Shown here in pieces: positions 34,485 through 43,430 of a DNA stretch of 64,000 bases. Source of the stretch: an alpha proteobacterium SCGC AAA015-N04. Lineage in GTDB: Bacteria > Pseudomonadota > Alphaproteobacteria > Puniceispirillales > Marisalimonadaceae. The notes below the pieces were generated by a model that saw nothing but the letters and a program-made list of their open reading frames with translations, ran no database searches and was not told where the DNA came from. The DNA lies in the NCBI GenBank assembly GCA_000383115.1, contig KB910544.1, forward strand, positions 1 through 64,000, in the 5' to 3' direction. The translations under genes and the position numbers were made by a program. Position 1 is the stretch's first letter. The number at the start of each line of letters is the position of its first letter.

Positions 34485-35489
34485 ATGAGTGTAGAATTAC
34501 TTAATTTTATTGAAACCGTATTAAATGGGTTAATGTCGGGAGTGATGTATTCACTTGTGGCTCTAGGCTTTGTGTTGATTTTTAAAGCATCAGGAGTGTT
34601 TAACTTTGCTCAAGGGGTATTTGCCCTTTTTGCAGCGCTTACTCTTGTGGGATATCAAACTGGACAAGTTCCATTTGCACATCTAATAAACGAACTTTTT
34701 GGAACAAATTACCATAATTGGTACGCTTCAATGCCAAATTTTCTTGCTATTTTACTAACGATGGTAACTATGATTGCTCTTGCATGGATAATAGAACGGC
34801 TAGTACTAAAACATCTAGTTAATCAAGATCCAATAATCTTATTTATGGCTACTATTGGTTTAGCCTTTGCACTCGAAGGTGTTGGTGATTTAATGTGGGG
34901 ATCAGATGTTAAGGTATTAGACGTTGGTATTCCTAGTGGAGGATCTATCTGGCTAGAAGAAGCGACAATTGGGCTCGCTGCAGAAGGTAGTGATTATTAC
35001 GGAATGTATGTGGATGTACTTAATATTTGGGCAACAGTAATTGCTGTCATTTTAGTTGTATCCTTAGCTCTTTTCTCACAGTATACAAAAACGGGCAGAG
35101 CGTTAAGAGCTGTTGCTGATGATCATCAAGCTGCACTTTCCGTTGGAATTTCACTAAGAAGTATTTGGATACTAGTTTGGGCTATTTCTGGCTTTATCGC
35201 TATGGTCGCAGGTATTATGTGGGGAACTGAGTCAGGGGTTCAGTTTTCTTTGTCATTAATAGCCTTGAAGGCGTTGCCTGTTCTTATACTAGGAGGCTTC
35301 ACTTCTATACCTGGAGCCATCATTGGAGGACTTTTAATAGGTGTTGGTGAAAAATTAGCTGAAATTTACATTGGTGGTTATTTTGAGACTGGGGCGCTAG
35401 AAAATTGGTTTGCCTACGTCATGGCTTTAGTCTTTTTATTATTTCGTCCACAAGGTTTATTTGGCGATAAGATTATCGAGAGGGTTTAA
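34485..35489 (+). CDS. livH: Liv-type ABC transporter permease (LivH, second system)
   Basis: This permease of 334 residues has the LivH N-terminus (VLNGLMSGVMYSLVALGFVLIFK), the V-F-N-F-A-Q-G-V-F-A-L-F segment, and the C-terminal LILGGFTSIPGAIIGGLLIGVGE block. About 35 extra residues between the second and third helices (around residues 60-80, FGTNYHNWYASM) form a loop seen in the variant LivH proteins found beside acyl-CoA ligases. It lies between livG and livM. Confidence 0.9.
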   Translation: MSVELLNFIETVLNGLMSGVMYSLVALGFVLIFKASGVFNFAQGVFALFAALTLVGYQTGQVPFAHLINELFGTNYHNWYASMPNFLAILLTMVTMIALAWIIERLVLKHLVNQDPIILFMATIGLAFALEGVGDLMWGSDVKVLDVGIPSGGSIWLEEATIGLAAEGSDYYGMYVDVLNIWATVIAVILVVSLALFSQYTKTGRALRAVADDHQAALSVGISLRSIWILVWAISGFIAMVAGIMWGTESGVQFSLSLIALKALPVLILGGFTSIPGAIIGGLLIGVGEKLAEIYIGGYFETGALENWFAYVMALVFLLFRPQGLFGDKIIERV

Positions 35490-35494
35490 ATTTA

Positions 35495-36574
35495 ATGATT
35501 TACAAAGAAACTGGTCAATACAAATCTTCATATAAATCAGACCACGCAATTTTTCCTCTGTTACAGGATAAAATAGCATTTAGTACACTCATGTTTATAG
35601 CTTTTTTAATAATACCATTTGTAATTAATAGTTACTGGGAAAAAGCTATCTTAGTTCCATTTTTAATATTTTCATTAGCTGCAATTGGATTAAATATTTT
35701 AACTGGATATTGTGGTCAAGTATCATTGGGAACAGGCGGATTTATGGCTGTTGGGGCTTTCTCAACCTACAAAATTATGACCTCTTTCCCAGATATGAAT
35801 ATAATGATTATTATCCTGATTTCAGGGCTGATTACTGCTGCTGTTGGTATTATTTTTGGTCTCCCTTCTCTCAGGATTAAAGGTTTTTATTTGGCTGTTG
35901 CCACACTTGCATCTCAATTTTTCTTGGTTTGGTTGTTTAACAAAGTTCCATGGTTTTATAATTACTCTGATACAGGTCAAATCACTGTTTCAGAAAGGAC
36001 CATGTTTGGTGTTCCCGTTACAGGAGCGGAAGCCCCATCATACGCAACTTATTTGTTCTGTTTAGTTTTAGTTGTAGTATTAAGTTTTGCAGCCAAAAAT
36101 TTAATAAGGAGTAAAATGGGTCGCTCTTGGATGGCTATTAGAGATATGGATATTGCTGCAGAGATTATTGGTGTGCCACCACTTAAGACAAAGTTATCAG
36201 CTTTTGCAATAAGCTCATTCTATATTGGTGTTGCTGGGGCATTGTATTTTGCTGTCTTTTTAGGTGCAATTGAAGTTACAGAATCATTTGATATCATGAC
36301 AATTTCATTTCCAGTTTTATTTATGATTATTATTGGTGGACTAGGTTCAATGTTAGGCTCTTTTCTAGGAGCTGCATTCGTTGTTACCTTACCAATAGGT
36401 CTTAAATTTCTTATGGTTGATATGGTTGGGCTATCGGCTGTAACAGCAAAACATTTTGAGATAACAATCTGGGGATTGTTAATGATAGTTTTTTTAATTG
36501 TAGAGCCTCATGGCCTTGCAAGACTTTGGTCCATCGCAAAAGAAAAGTTAAGAAGATGGCCTTTCCCCTACTAA
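35495..36574 (+). CDS. livM: Liv-type ABC transporter permease (LivM, second system)
   Basis: This permease of 359 residues has the LivM hallmark GLNILTGYCGQVSLGTGGFMAVGAF near residues 70-95 and MIIIGGLGSMLGSFLGAAFV near 290-310. There is a hydrophilic N-terminal tail of about 25 residues and a long loop near residues 150-180. It starts 5 bp after livH. With LivH it forms the channel for the binding protein at 36622-37917. Confidence 0.9.
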   Translation: MIYKETGQYKSSYKSDHAIFPLLQDKIAFSTLMFIAFLIIPFVINSYWEKAILVPFLIFSLAAIGLNILTGYCGQVSLGTGGFMAVGAFSTYKIMTSFPDMNIMIIILISGLITAAVGIIFGLPSLRIKGFYLAVATLASQFFLVWLFNKVPWFYNYSDTGQITVSERTMFGVPVTGAEAPSYATYLFCLVLVVVLSFAAKNLIRSKMGRSWMAIRDMDIAAEIIGVPPLKTKLSAFAISSFYIGVAGALYFAVFLGAIEVTESFDIMTISFPVLFMIIIGGLGSMLGSFLGAAFVVTLPIGLKFLMVDMVGLSAVTAKHFEITIWGLLMIVFLIVEPHGLARLWSIAKEKLRRWPFPY

Positions 36575-36621
36575 ACTAAGTTTAGTAGATAACGTTAATT
36601 TTTTCTCAAGAGGAGGATCTA

Positions 36622-37917
36622 ATGAGAATAAAACAAATTTTAATAGGAATGATAGCATCTGTTATTGCCGTTTCTAGTTATATAGAAATGGCTATTGCAG
36701 ATCTGAAGTTTCCTATGTTGGTTTACCGAACAGGAGCTTACGCGCCTAATGGTATTCCAAACGCCGATGGTTTTGTAGATTATTACAAAATGATCAACGC
36801 CAGAGACGGTGGAATTGGTGGTGAAAAAATACTTCACCCTGAGTGTGAGACTGGATACAAAACACAAGTGGGTGTTGAGTGTTATGAAAAAAATAAAAAA
36901 GACGCTATGGTTTTCCAGCCAATGTCCACGGGTATCACTTATCAGTTAATTCCAAAAGCAACAGCTGATGGTGTAACAATATATTCAACAGGTTACGGAA
37001 GAACATCTGCTGCCAATGGAAAAGTTTTTAAATGGGTATTTAATGCTCCAGTTACTTATTGGGATGGTGCTTCTATTGCTGTGAGGCATATTCTAAAGCA
37101 AAATTTTGGTAACATTAAGGGTAAGAAAATTGCACTTGTATATCACAACTCTGCATATGGTAAAGAGCCAATAAGAACATTAGAAACACTAAGTAAAAAG
37201 CATGGTTTTAAATTGATGTTATTACCTGTTGATCACCCAGGACAAGAGCAAAAAGCTACTTGGTTAAAAATACGTAAAGCTCGACCTAATTACGTTCTTA
37301 TGTGGGGTTGGGGTGTTATGAATCAAGTTGCTATTAAATCTGCTGCTTCTATTAAGTTTCCAATGGAAAACTTTATTGGAATTTGGTGGTCAGGTTCTGA
37401 AAATGACGTTTTACCAGCAGGACAAGGCGCACATGGTTATAAATCTCTGACTTTTAATGCTCCTGGAACTAACTATCAAGTGCATGCAGACATTAAGAAA
37501 TTTGTTCATGACAAAGGAGAAGCCTCTGGTGATGGATCTCACTTTGGAACAGTACTTTATAACAGAGGTTTATTCCAGGCAATGGTTCAGGTAGAAGCAG
37601 CCACAGTTGCACAAAAAATTCATGGCACATCAAAAATCACTCCTGCTATGTACAGAGATGGTTTTGAAAATATTAATTTAAGTGCAAAAAGGTTAGAAGA
37701 GCTAGGATTTAAAGACTTTGCTCCTCCTTTCAAAATTTCATGTGAAAATCATGGTGGTAGTGGACTTGCTGCGGTACAACAGTGGGATGCCAAGGCTAAA
37801 AAATGGAACATGATTACTGAGTATATGTATGGAGACTCTGACGTTGTGCAAAAGTTAATTGCTGAAGATTCATCTAAATATGCTGCTGAGCAAAAAATTG
37901 CTGAGCGTTGTAACTAA
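36622..37917 (+). CDS. ABC transporter substrate-binding protein (second Liv-type system)
   Basis: This protein of 431 residues has a signal peptide (IKQILIGMIASVIAVSSYIEMAIA) and a GAGGAGG-like ribosome site upstream. The mature part has the Peripla_BP_6 plan with LVYRTGAYAPNG, a C-E-T-G-Y ... V-E-C-Y-E cysteine pair near residues 75-91, and a long second lobe. It is larger than LivK proteins (about 370) and resembles receptors encoded with acyl-CoA ligases, so the ligand is more likely a carboxylic or aromatic acid than leucine. A stem-loop follows the gene. Confidence 0.85.
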   Translation: MRIKQILIGMIASVIAVSSYIEMAIADLKFPMLVYRTGAYAPNGIPNADGFVDYYKMINARDGGIGGEKILHPECETGYKTQVGVECYEKNKKDAMVFQPMSTGITYQLIPKATADGVTIYSTGYGRTSAANGKVFKWVFNAPVTYWDGASIAVRHILKQNFGNIKGKKIALVYHNSAYGKEPIRTLETLSKKHGFKLMLLPVDHPGQEQKATWLKIRKARPNYVLMWGWGVMNQVAIKSAASIKFPMENFIGIWWSGSENDVLPAGQGAHGYKSLTFNAPGTNYQVHADIKKFVHDKGEASGDGSHFGTVLYNRGLFQAMVQVEAATVAQKIHGTSKITPAMYRDGFENINLSAKRLEELGFKDFAPPFKISCENHGGSGLAAVQQWDAKAKKWNMITEYMYGDSDVVQKLIAEDSSKYAAEQKIAERCN

Positions 37918-37926
37918 AAAAAATTT

Positions 37927-37950
37927 GAGAGCCTATTAATTTAGGCTCTC
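37927..37950 (+). terminator. Stem-loop after the second binding-protein gene
   Basis: A 9-bp stem (GAGAGCCTA with TAGGCTCTC) closes a 6-base loop 9 bp after the stop, followed by TTTAACCC. The U-tract is short, so read-through into livF is expected. Placement matches the hairpins after livK and tctC. Confidence 0.75.
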
Positions 37951-37971
37951 TTTAACCCATAGGAATATAAA

Positions 37972-38811
37972 ATGGATGACATAAAAGTAAGTAAAAATAA
38001 AAAACCGAACACATCTGAAGATGTTTTAATTGTAAATAACATAGAAGTTGTTTACAGCCATGTTATCCTTGTATTAAAAGGCGTAAGCTTAAAAGTTAAA
38101 AAAGGTGGTATCACAGCCTTACTTGGTGGAAATGGGGCTGGGAAAAGCACTACATTGAAATCAATTTCAAATTTACTTGCATCAGAAAGAGGAGAGGTCA
38201 CAAAAGGTTCTGTTACTTACAGTGATGAATATATACACGATCTTGACCCATCTCAATTAGTTAAAAAAGGTGTAATCCAGGTAATGGAAGGAAGACACTG
38301 CTTCGAACATTTAACTGTTGAAGAAAATCTTCTAACTGGTGCATACACTAGAAGTAATAATAAAGAAGTTAAAGAAGACTTAGAAAGGGTATATAATTAC
38401 TTTCCTAGACTTCGTGACAGAAGAACATCATTAGCTGGTTACACCTCAGGTGGTGAGCAGCAAATGATAGCAATTGGTAGAGCTTTAATGGCTCATCCTA
38501 CTATGATTTTACTCGATGAACCATCAATGGGTCTTGCTCCTCAGTTAGTTAAACAAATATTTGAAATAGTTGCTGAAATAAATAGAAAAGAAGGTGTAAC
38601 AATTCTATTGGCAGAACAGAATACTAATATGGCACTTCAATATGCAGAGTACGCGTACATCCTTGAGAACGGTCGTGTAGTTATGGAAGGCACAGCTGAA
38701 TCAATGAGAGATAATGAGGATGTAAAAGAATTCTATCTTGGTATTTCAGGTGAAGGAAGACAATCTTTTAAGGATGTGAAACAATATCGCAGACGTAAGA
38801 GATGGTTATAA
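37972..38811 (+). CDS. livF: Liv-type ABC transporter ATP-binding protein (LivF, second system)
   Basis: This ABC ATPase of 279 residues has Walker A (ALLGGNGAGKSTTLK near residue 50), the signature YTSGGEQQMIAIGRAL, Walker B (MILLDEPSMGLAP) and the LivF-type LLAEQNTNMAL H-loop region. An N-terminal tail of about 15 residues and a C-terminal basic tail (YRRRKRWL) extend beyond the usual LivF length of about 235. Genes for the ligase follow within 8 bp, so the transporter and the activating enzymes are one unit. Confidence 0.92.
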   Translation: MDDIKVSKNKKPNTSEDVLIVNNIEVVYSHVILVLKGVSLKVKKGGITALLGGNGAGKSTTLKSISNLLASERGEVTKGSVTYSDEYIHDLDPSQLVKKGVIQVMEGRHCFEHLTVEENLLTGAYTRSNNKEVKEDLERVYNYFPRLRDRRTSLAGYTSGGEQQMIAIGRALMAHPTMILLDEPSMGLAPQLVKQIFEIVAEINRKEGVTILLAEQNTNMALQYAEYAYILENGRVVMEGTAESMRDNEDVKEFYLGISGEGRQSFKDVKQYRRRKRWL

Positions 38812-38818
38812 TATTTAA

Positions 38819-40063
38819 ATGATTAAAAATAAATTTTTTGATGATCTAGAAACACGATCAGTTGATGAGAGAAATAGCGATCATTTAGAAAAAATAAATA
38901 ATTTAATTAAAAATGCTAAAAATAATAAAAATCAATCATTAAGACTTAATAAACCTCTTGAGACTTTAGAAGATTTAGCATCAATACCTTTGTTAAGAAA
39001 ATCGGAATTAATTCAAAAACAATCTGATTTTCCACCATTTGCACAATTAAACGTTTCTGAAATTAAGGATTTTGCACATATATATAGATCTCCAGGTCCA
39101 ATATATGATCTAGATGGTCATTCAAAAGATTGGTGGAGATTTTCTAGAGCATTGCATGCTGCTGGTTTTTGTTATGGAGATATTGTACAAAACTGCTTTT
39201 CTTATCATTTCACTCCTGCTGGAGCCATGTTTGAAGAAGCTGCCAAAATTTTAAAATGTACAGTTTTCCCAGCAGGTGGAGAAAATACTGACTTACAACT
39301 AGAAGTAATGAAAGATATTGGTACAACTGCTTATGTAGGTGTTCCAGATTTTTTAAAAATCATTCTAGAAAAAGCTGACGAAAAAAATATATCACTTTCA
39401 AAATTGACAAAAGCAATGGTAACCGGAGGACCTCTATTTCCTGCAGTTGCTCAAAATTTTAGAGAAAGAAATATTCATGTAAGACAATGCTATGGAACAG
39501 CAGATTTAGGACTTGTTGCTTATGAATCAGCAGATAATGACGGAATGGTTATAGATGAAAATGTAATTCTAGAGATCGTTAAACCTGGCACTGGAAAACC
39601 CTTAAATGACGGTGAAGTAGGAGAGGTTGTTGTAACTGTTTTGAATAATTATGAGTTACCTATAATCAGGTTTGCTACAGGTGATCTTTCAGCAATACTA
39701 AATGGAAACAGCTTAACTGGTAGAACTAATAAAAGGATAAAAGGTTGGATGGGTAGAGCAGACCAAACAACAAAAGTTAGAGGTATGTTTGTTCAACCGT
39801 CGCAAATTAATAAAATTTTAGAAAATTTAAAGGTTAATAGCTCTGCCAGAATGATTGTTAGTAGATCAAATGATAAGGATGAATTAATGTTGAAAGTCGA
39901 GGCTGAGGTTACAGATACAGATCAGGTAAAATCTTTGCAACAAAAGATATCTGATGAAATAAAAAATGTTATAAATTTAAGAGGCACTGCTAAAATAGTC
40001 CCCATAAAAAGTTTACCAAATGATGGTAAAGTGATAGATGATATACGTGATTTTGGAGATTAA
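38819..40063 (+). CDS. Phenylacetate-CoA ligase-like (PaaK family) enzyme
   Basis: This protein of 414 residues has the PaaK-type layout, shorter than other ligases: an N-terminal helical part, a glycine/serine region I-Y-R-S-P-G-P near residue 82, VTGGPLF near 200, R-Q-C-Y-G-T-A-D-L-G near 220, G-E-V-G-E-V-V-V-T, R-F-A-T-G-D-L-S near 288, and a final AMP-binding_C_2 domain. The usual P-loop S-S-G-T-T-G appears altered to R-S-P-G-P, as in a distinct PaaK subgroup. It probably activates an aryl or short carboxylic acid brought in by the adjacent ABC system. Confidence 0.82.
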   Translation: MIKNKFFDDLETRSVDERNSDHLEKINNLIKNAKNNKNQSLRLNKPLETLEDLASIPLLRKSELIQKQSDFPPFAQLNVSEIKDFAHIYRSPGPIYDLDGHSKDWWRFSRALHAAGFCYGDIVQNCFSYHFTPAGAMFEEAAKILKCTVFPAGGENTDLQLEVMKDIGTTAYVGVPDFLKIILEKADEKNISLSKLTKAMVTGGPLFPAVAQNFRERNIHVRQCYGTADLGLVAYESADNDGMVIDENVILEIVKPGTGKPLNDGEVGEVVVTVLNNYELPIIRFATGDLSAILNGNSLTGRTNKRIKGWMGRADQTTKVRGMFVQPSQINKILENLKVNSSARMIVSRSNDKDELMLKVEAEVTDTDQVKSLQQKISDEIKNVINLRGTAKIVPIKSLPNDGKVIDDIRDFGD

Positions 40064-40066
40064 AAA

Positions 40067-40816
40067 ATGAAAATAGAAAATGTTAAAGCTGTTATTACAG
40101 GTGCAGGAAGTGGTCTTGGTGAAGGAACTGCTAGATACCTAAAAAATAAAGGAGCAGAGGTACTACTGATTGATTTAAATGCTGATGGACTAAAGAAGGT
40201 TGCTAATGACATAAATTGTAAATACGTTGTTGGAGATGTTTCTAACGAAGAAGAAATGAAAAATGCCATTAATGATTTTAATGAGATAAATTGCTTAGTT
40301 AATTGTGCAGGTATTGCAGTTGGGGCTAAAGTTGTATCGAGTAGAGGTATGCATGATTTAGGATTATTTGAAAAGGTTCTCAAAGTAAACTTAATTGGTA
40401 GCTTTAATATGCTCAGATTGTGCGCTGACAAAATGCAAGCCAATGAACCTGACAAAGAAGGTGAAAAAGGGGTTGTCATTAATACTGCTTCGGTGGCAGC
40501 TTATGACGGTCAGGTAGGACAAGCAGCTTATTCTGCTTCAAAAGGTGGTATTGTTGGTATGACTTTACCTATTGCTCGTGAACTTGCATCAAATGGTATC
40601 AGGGTAAATACTATTGCGCCAGGGTTGTTTGCCACTGCCATGCTTGCAGGAATGAGTGACGAAGTTCAAAAAAGCTTAATTGCTACTACTGTCTTTCCCA
40701 AACGTTTAGGAACACCTTTGGAGTACGCGATGTTAGTAGAGAGCATTGTGACTAACGTATTACTTAATGGTGAAACTATTAGACTTGATGGCTCAGTTCG
40801 TTTAGCTCCTAGATAA
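40067..40816 (+). CDS. SDR 3-hydroxyacyl-CoA dehydrogenase (HSD10-like)
   Basis: This protein of 249 residues is a short-chain dehydrogenase: T-G-A-G-S-G-L-G near residue 11, N-C-A-G near 77, catalytic serine in NTASVAAYDGQ and YSASKGG with Tyr/Lys near 155-159. The insertion GEKGVVINTASVAAYDGQVGQ and the PKRLGTPLEYA region match human HSD17B10-like enzymes, which oxidise 2-methyl-3-hydroxybutyryl-CoA and related substrates. It follows the PaaK-like gene by 3 bp. A beta-oxidation role after CoA activation fits the operon. Confidence 0.87.
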   Translation: MKIENVKAVITGAGSGLGEGTARYLKNKGAEVLLIDLNADGLKKVANDINCKYVVGDVSNEEEMKNAINDFNEINCLVNCAGIAVGAKVVSSRGMHDLGLFEKVLKVNLIGSFNMLRLCADKMQANEPDKEGEKGVVINTASVAAYDGQVGQAAYSASKGGIVGMTLPIARELASNGIRVNTIAPGLFATAMLAGMSDEVQKSLIATTVFPKRLGTPLEYAMLVESIVTNVLLNGETIRLDGSVRLAPR

Positions 40817-40835
40817 TATAAGTGTATTTTCTTTT

Positions 40836-41288
40836 ATGAAACTTAAGCCAAAATATTTTGAAGATTTTGAGGTGGGTTTAAGTTTTGAATCTGAACCTAC
40901 CTTAGTAACAAAGGATGAGATAATTGACTTTGCTTCAAAATACGACCCTCAGTCATTCCACTTAGATGAAGAAGCTGCTAAGAATGGTCCATTTAGTCAG
41001 TTAACGTCAAGTGGATTTATGACACTAGGTAAATCATTTACACAAATTTTTAAAACTGGTGTTTATGATGGAACAAGCATGGGTGCTTGGGGAATTGACG
41101 AGCTAAGGTGGACTAAACCTGTATATCCGGGCGATTTATTAAAAACAAAAATAGAAGTTCTAGAGGCAAAAAAATCAGCAAAAAATCCTAGAAGGGGTAC
41201 TGCAAGGTTAAAGCATACTGTAACAAATCAAAATAATGAAGTTGTTATGACTTGGATATCTAATCAGATGCTGAGAACTAAGTCTTAA
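40836..41288 (+). CDS. MaoC-family (R)-specific enoyl-CoA hydratase/dehydratase
   Basis: This hot-dog-fold protein of 150 residues opens with KPKYFEDFEVGLSFES and has the hydratase motif with aspartate and histidine near residues 37-43 (DPQSFHLDEEAAKNGPF), then a glycine-rich W-G-I-D-E-L-R-W segment. It hydrates enoyl-CoA or removes water from 3-hydroxyacyl-CoA. It is the last gene of the import/activation operon, converging on a CBS-domain gene 2 bp away, and completes a ligase, hydratase, dehydrogenase chain. Confidence 0.87.
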   Translation: MKLKPKYFEDFEVGLSFESEPTLVTKDEIIDFASKYDPQSFHLDEEAAKNGPFSQLTSSGFMTLGKSFTQIFKTGVYDGTSMGAWGIDELRWTKPVYPGDLLKTKIEVLEAKKSAKNPRRGTARLKHTVTNQNNEVVMTWISNQMLRTKS

Positions 41289-41290
41289 TT

Positions 41291-41824
41291 TTATAAAAAA
41301 GCTTTCATTGCAGCCACTAGCGCAACTCCATAAACAATCATAAATAATAGCAATGTATTAATTGAAAATCCTTTCATGAATGAAGCTTTAGCTAATTGAG
41401 AGGCTTGAAAAATCAAGTCTGGCCATGTGTAAGATACAAAATCACCTTGTGTAAAAATCACTTTAATTTTACCGTTAGTATCTACAACTGGCAATCTTCT
41501 GAATCTGTCATTTGACATTATTCTTAACCAGTCAAGAACATCGTCATTTTCATTGGCTACTCTTGGGTTAGGGGTCATTATTTCTTCTAGTTTGGTAGTT
41601 TTAGGTGATTTGTTATTTTTCACTAGCTTTTTTAAGATGTCTCTTTCTGTAACAATACCAACAACTTTTTGTTTATTATCTACAATTACAACGGATCCAT
41701 AATTTTTATCAGCCATGACGTTGATAGCATCATACACTTTTTCTTTTCCTAAAAATGTAATAGGTTGTGGTTTAGATTTAAATTCTGGCCTATCTATAAG
41801 ACGACCACCTTTGCGAGTTTCCAA
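41291..41824 (-). CDS. CBS-domain pair protein with C-terminal membrane helix
   Basis: This protein of 177 residues has two CBS repeats (about 25-75 with NVMADKNYGSVVIVD and GIVTERDIL, and about 80-135 with I-M-T-P-N-P and RRLPVVDTNGKIKVIFTQGD). They are followed by a hydrophobic segment (about 153-175, SINTLLLFMIVYGVALVAAM). CBS pairs bind adenosine nucleotides and act as regulators or sensors. The terminal helix suggests a membrane-anchored sensor. It lies 90 bp after the GlpE-like gene on the same strand. The partner is unknown. Confidence 0.83.
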   Translation of the reverse strand: METRKGGRLIDRPEFKSKPQPITFLGKEKVYDAINVMADKNYGSVVIVDNKQKVVGIVTERDILKKLVKNNKSPKTTKLEEIMTPNPRVANENDDVLDWLRIMSNDRFRRLPVVDTNGKIKVIFTQGDFVSYTWPDLIFQASQLAKASFMKGFSINTLLLFMIVYGVALVAAMKAFL

Positions 41825-41914
41825 AATTACCTCATTTTATTATTATTACTTACTATATAGATATATAAATCGTTTTGTTGAAACAAGCTATAAACCCTAA
41901 ATTTAAAATAAATT

Positions 41915-42220
41915 TTATATTTGATTCATATTTATCCAGCCTTCATAACCCTCATCCATGCTAAAAACATTTTTAAAACCGTGATGACTGAAAAAATTGG
42001 CAGCTGATTGGCTTGAGTTGCCATGATAACAGTAAATTAAAATTGTGTCGTTTTTATCTTTTTCTCTAAGAAAGTTCTGAATATTTAAATCTTCAACATG
42101 AATGGCGTTATCAATATGCCCATTCTTGAACGAATTGTAATCTCTAATATCTATTAAAATTAGATCATCTTTTGATAAAAGATCTTTTGCATCTTTAATT
42201 GAAATACGATTGTAAGACAT
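41915..42220 (-). CDS. glpE: Single-domain rhodanese, GlpE-like
   Basis: This protein of 101 residues has the compact rhodanese fold: I-D-I-R-D near residue 23, GHIDNAIHV near 34, and the active loop L-I-Y-C-Y-H-G-N-S-S with catalytic C64, the GlpE-type loop. GlpE enzymes transfer sulfur from thiosulfate to cyanide or thioredoxin. It starts 6 bp after the thiolase stop. A link between this sulfur enzyme and the thiolase is not obvious. Confidence 0.87.
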   Translation of the reverse strand: MSYNRISIKDAKDLLSKDDLILIDIRDYNSFKNGHIDNAIHVEDLNIQNFLREKDKNDTILIYCYHGNSSQSAANFFSHHGFKNVFSMDEGYEGWINMNQI

Positions 42221-42226
42221 TTTGTT

Positions 42227-43399
42227 TTATAAAACTTCGATAATGACTGCTATTCCTTGTCCTCCACCAATACACATAGTAGCAAGACCATATTTTCCTT
42301 TACGTTTTCTTAATTCATATACAAGTTTTGTCATAATAATTGCACCGGTTGCACCCACAGGATGACCTAATGCAATAGCTCCTCCATTAACATTAACTAT
42401 CTCAGGATTAAGACCTAATTGTTTATTAACGGCACATGCTTGTGCAGCAAAAGCTTCATTAGATTCAATTAAATCTAGATCCGCAATCGTTAATTGAGCT
42501 TTATTTAGTGCCATTTTTGACGCAGGTACTGGTCCCATACCCATTTCGTCAGGATCAACACCACCAAATCCGTATGAAACTATTCTTGCTAATGGCTTAC
42601 CTTTTTTTGCCTTTTTTTCATTAGCGAGTATTAGAGCAGAAGCTCCGTCATTAATTCCTGAAGCATTTCCAGCTGTTACTACACCATCTTTTTTAAAAGC
42701 AGATCTGAGACCTGCTAATGTTTCCATACTAGTTTCTGGTTTTGGGTGTTCGTCTATTTCAAAAATATCAATTCCTTTTCTTGTTTTAATTTCAATAGGT
42801 AGAATTTGATCCTTAAATGCACCATTTTCGATAGCTTCATATGCTCTTTTTTGACTAGTTAACGCAAATTCATCCTGCATTTCTCTACTAATTTGATATC
42901 TACTAGAAATATTTTCAGCAGTTATACCCATATGTCCATGACCAAAAGGATCATGAAGTGCACCTAACATCATATCATGAACTTGTCCATCACCCATTCT
43001 AGAACCCCATCTAAACCCTTGAACAATATGTGCACCATTTGACATAACCTCTACACCTCCTGCCATTGTAACTGAAGCGTCTCCAAGCATGAGAATTTGA
43101 GAAGCACTTACAATTGCCTGAAGCCCAGAGCCACAAAGTCGATTTACAGTCAACGCAGCAGATGCTTTGTCCATTCCAGCCTGTAATGCAATAACTCTAC
43201 TCACATACATATCTCTAGGTTCTGTATGTATAACATTACCAAAAACAGCATGCTCAACTTCATTAGCCTCAAATCCAGATCTTGCAATGGCTTCTTTTGC
43301 CACTAAAGTTCCAAGATCAACGGGACAATGGTTTTTAAGAGTACCTCCAAATCCTCCAACTGCAGATCTGTTTGCTGACATAATGTAAACATTGTTCAT
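42227..43399 (-). CDS. Acetyl-CoA acetyltransferase (thiolase)
   Basis: This protein of 390 residues has all thiolase signatures: NRLCGSGLQAI with the acyl-carrying cysteine near residue 89, NEAFAAQA near 316, GGAIALGHPVGATGA near 345, and the second catalytic cysteine in ATMCIGGGQGIA near 378. It cleaves or makes acetoacetyl-CoA-type thioesters. It follows the HIBCH gene by 31 bp on the same strand and would close the degradation route that includes the acyl-CoA dehydrogenase and hydrolase upstream. Confidence 0.92.
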   Translation of the reverse strand: MNNVYIMSANRSAVGGFGGTLKNHCPVDLGTLVAKEAIARSGFEANEVEHAVFGNVIHTEPRDMYVSRVIALQAGMDKASAALTVNRLCGSGLQAIVSASQILMLGDASVTMAGGVEVMSNGAHIVQGFRWGSRMGDGQVHDMMLGALHDPFGHGHMGITAENISSRYQISREMQDEFALTSQKRAYEAIENGAFKDQILPIEIKTRKGIDIFEIDEHPKPETSMETLAGLRSAFKKDGVVTAGNASGINDGASALILANEKKAKKGKPLARIVSYGFGGVDPDEMGMGPVPASKMALNKAQLTIADLDLIESNEAFAAQACAVNKQLGLNPEIVNVNGGAIALGHPVGATGAIIMTKLVYELRKRKGKYGLATMCIGGGQGIAVIIEVL

Positions 43400-43430
43400 T
43401 TTAGTTTTCCTCCAGAAATTAACTTTCTTT

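Noticed and set aside
4171-38811. Recent duplication of the two Liv-type transporter sets
   Set aside because: Gene order, protein lengths and sequences differ clearly between the sets, so they are separate families rather than a recent copy.
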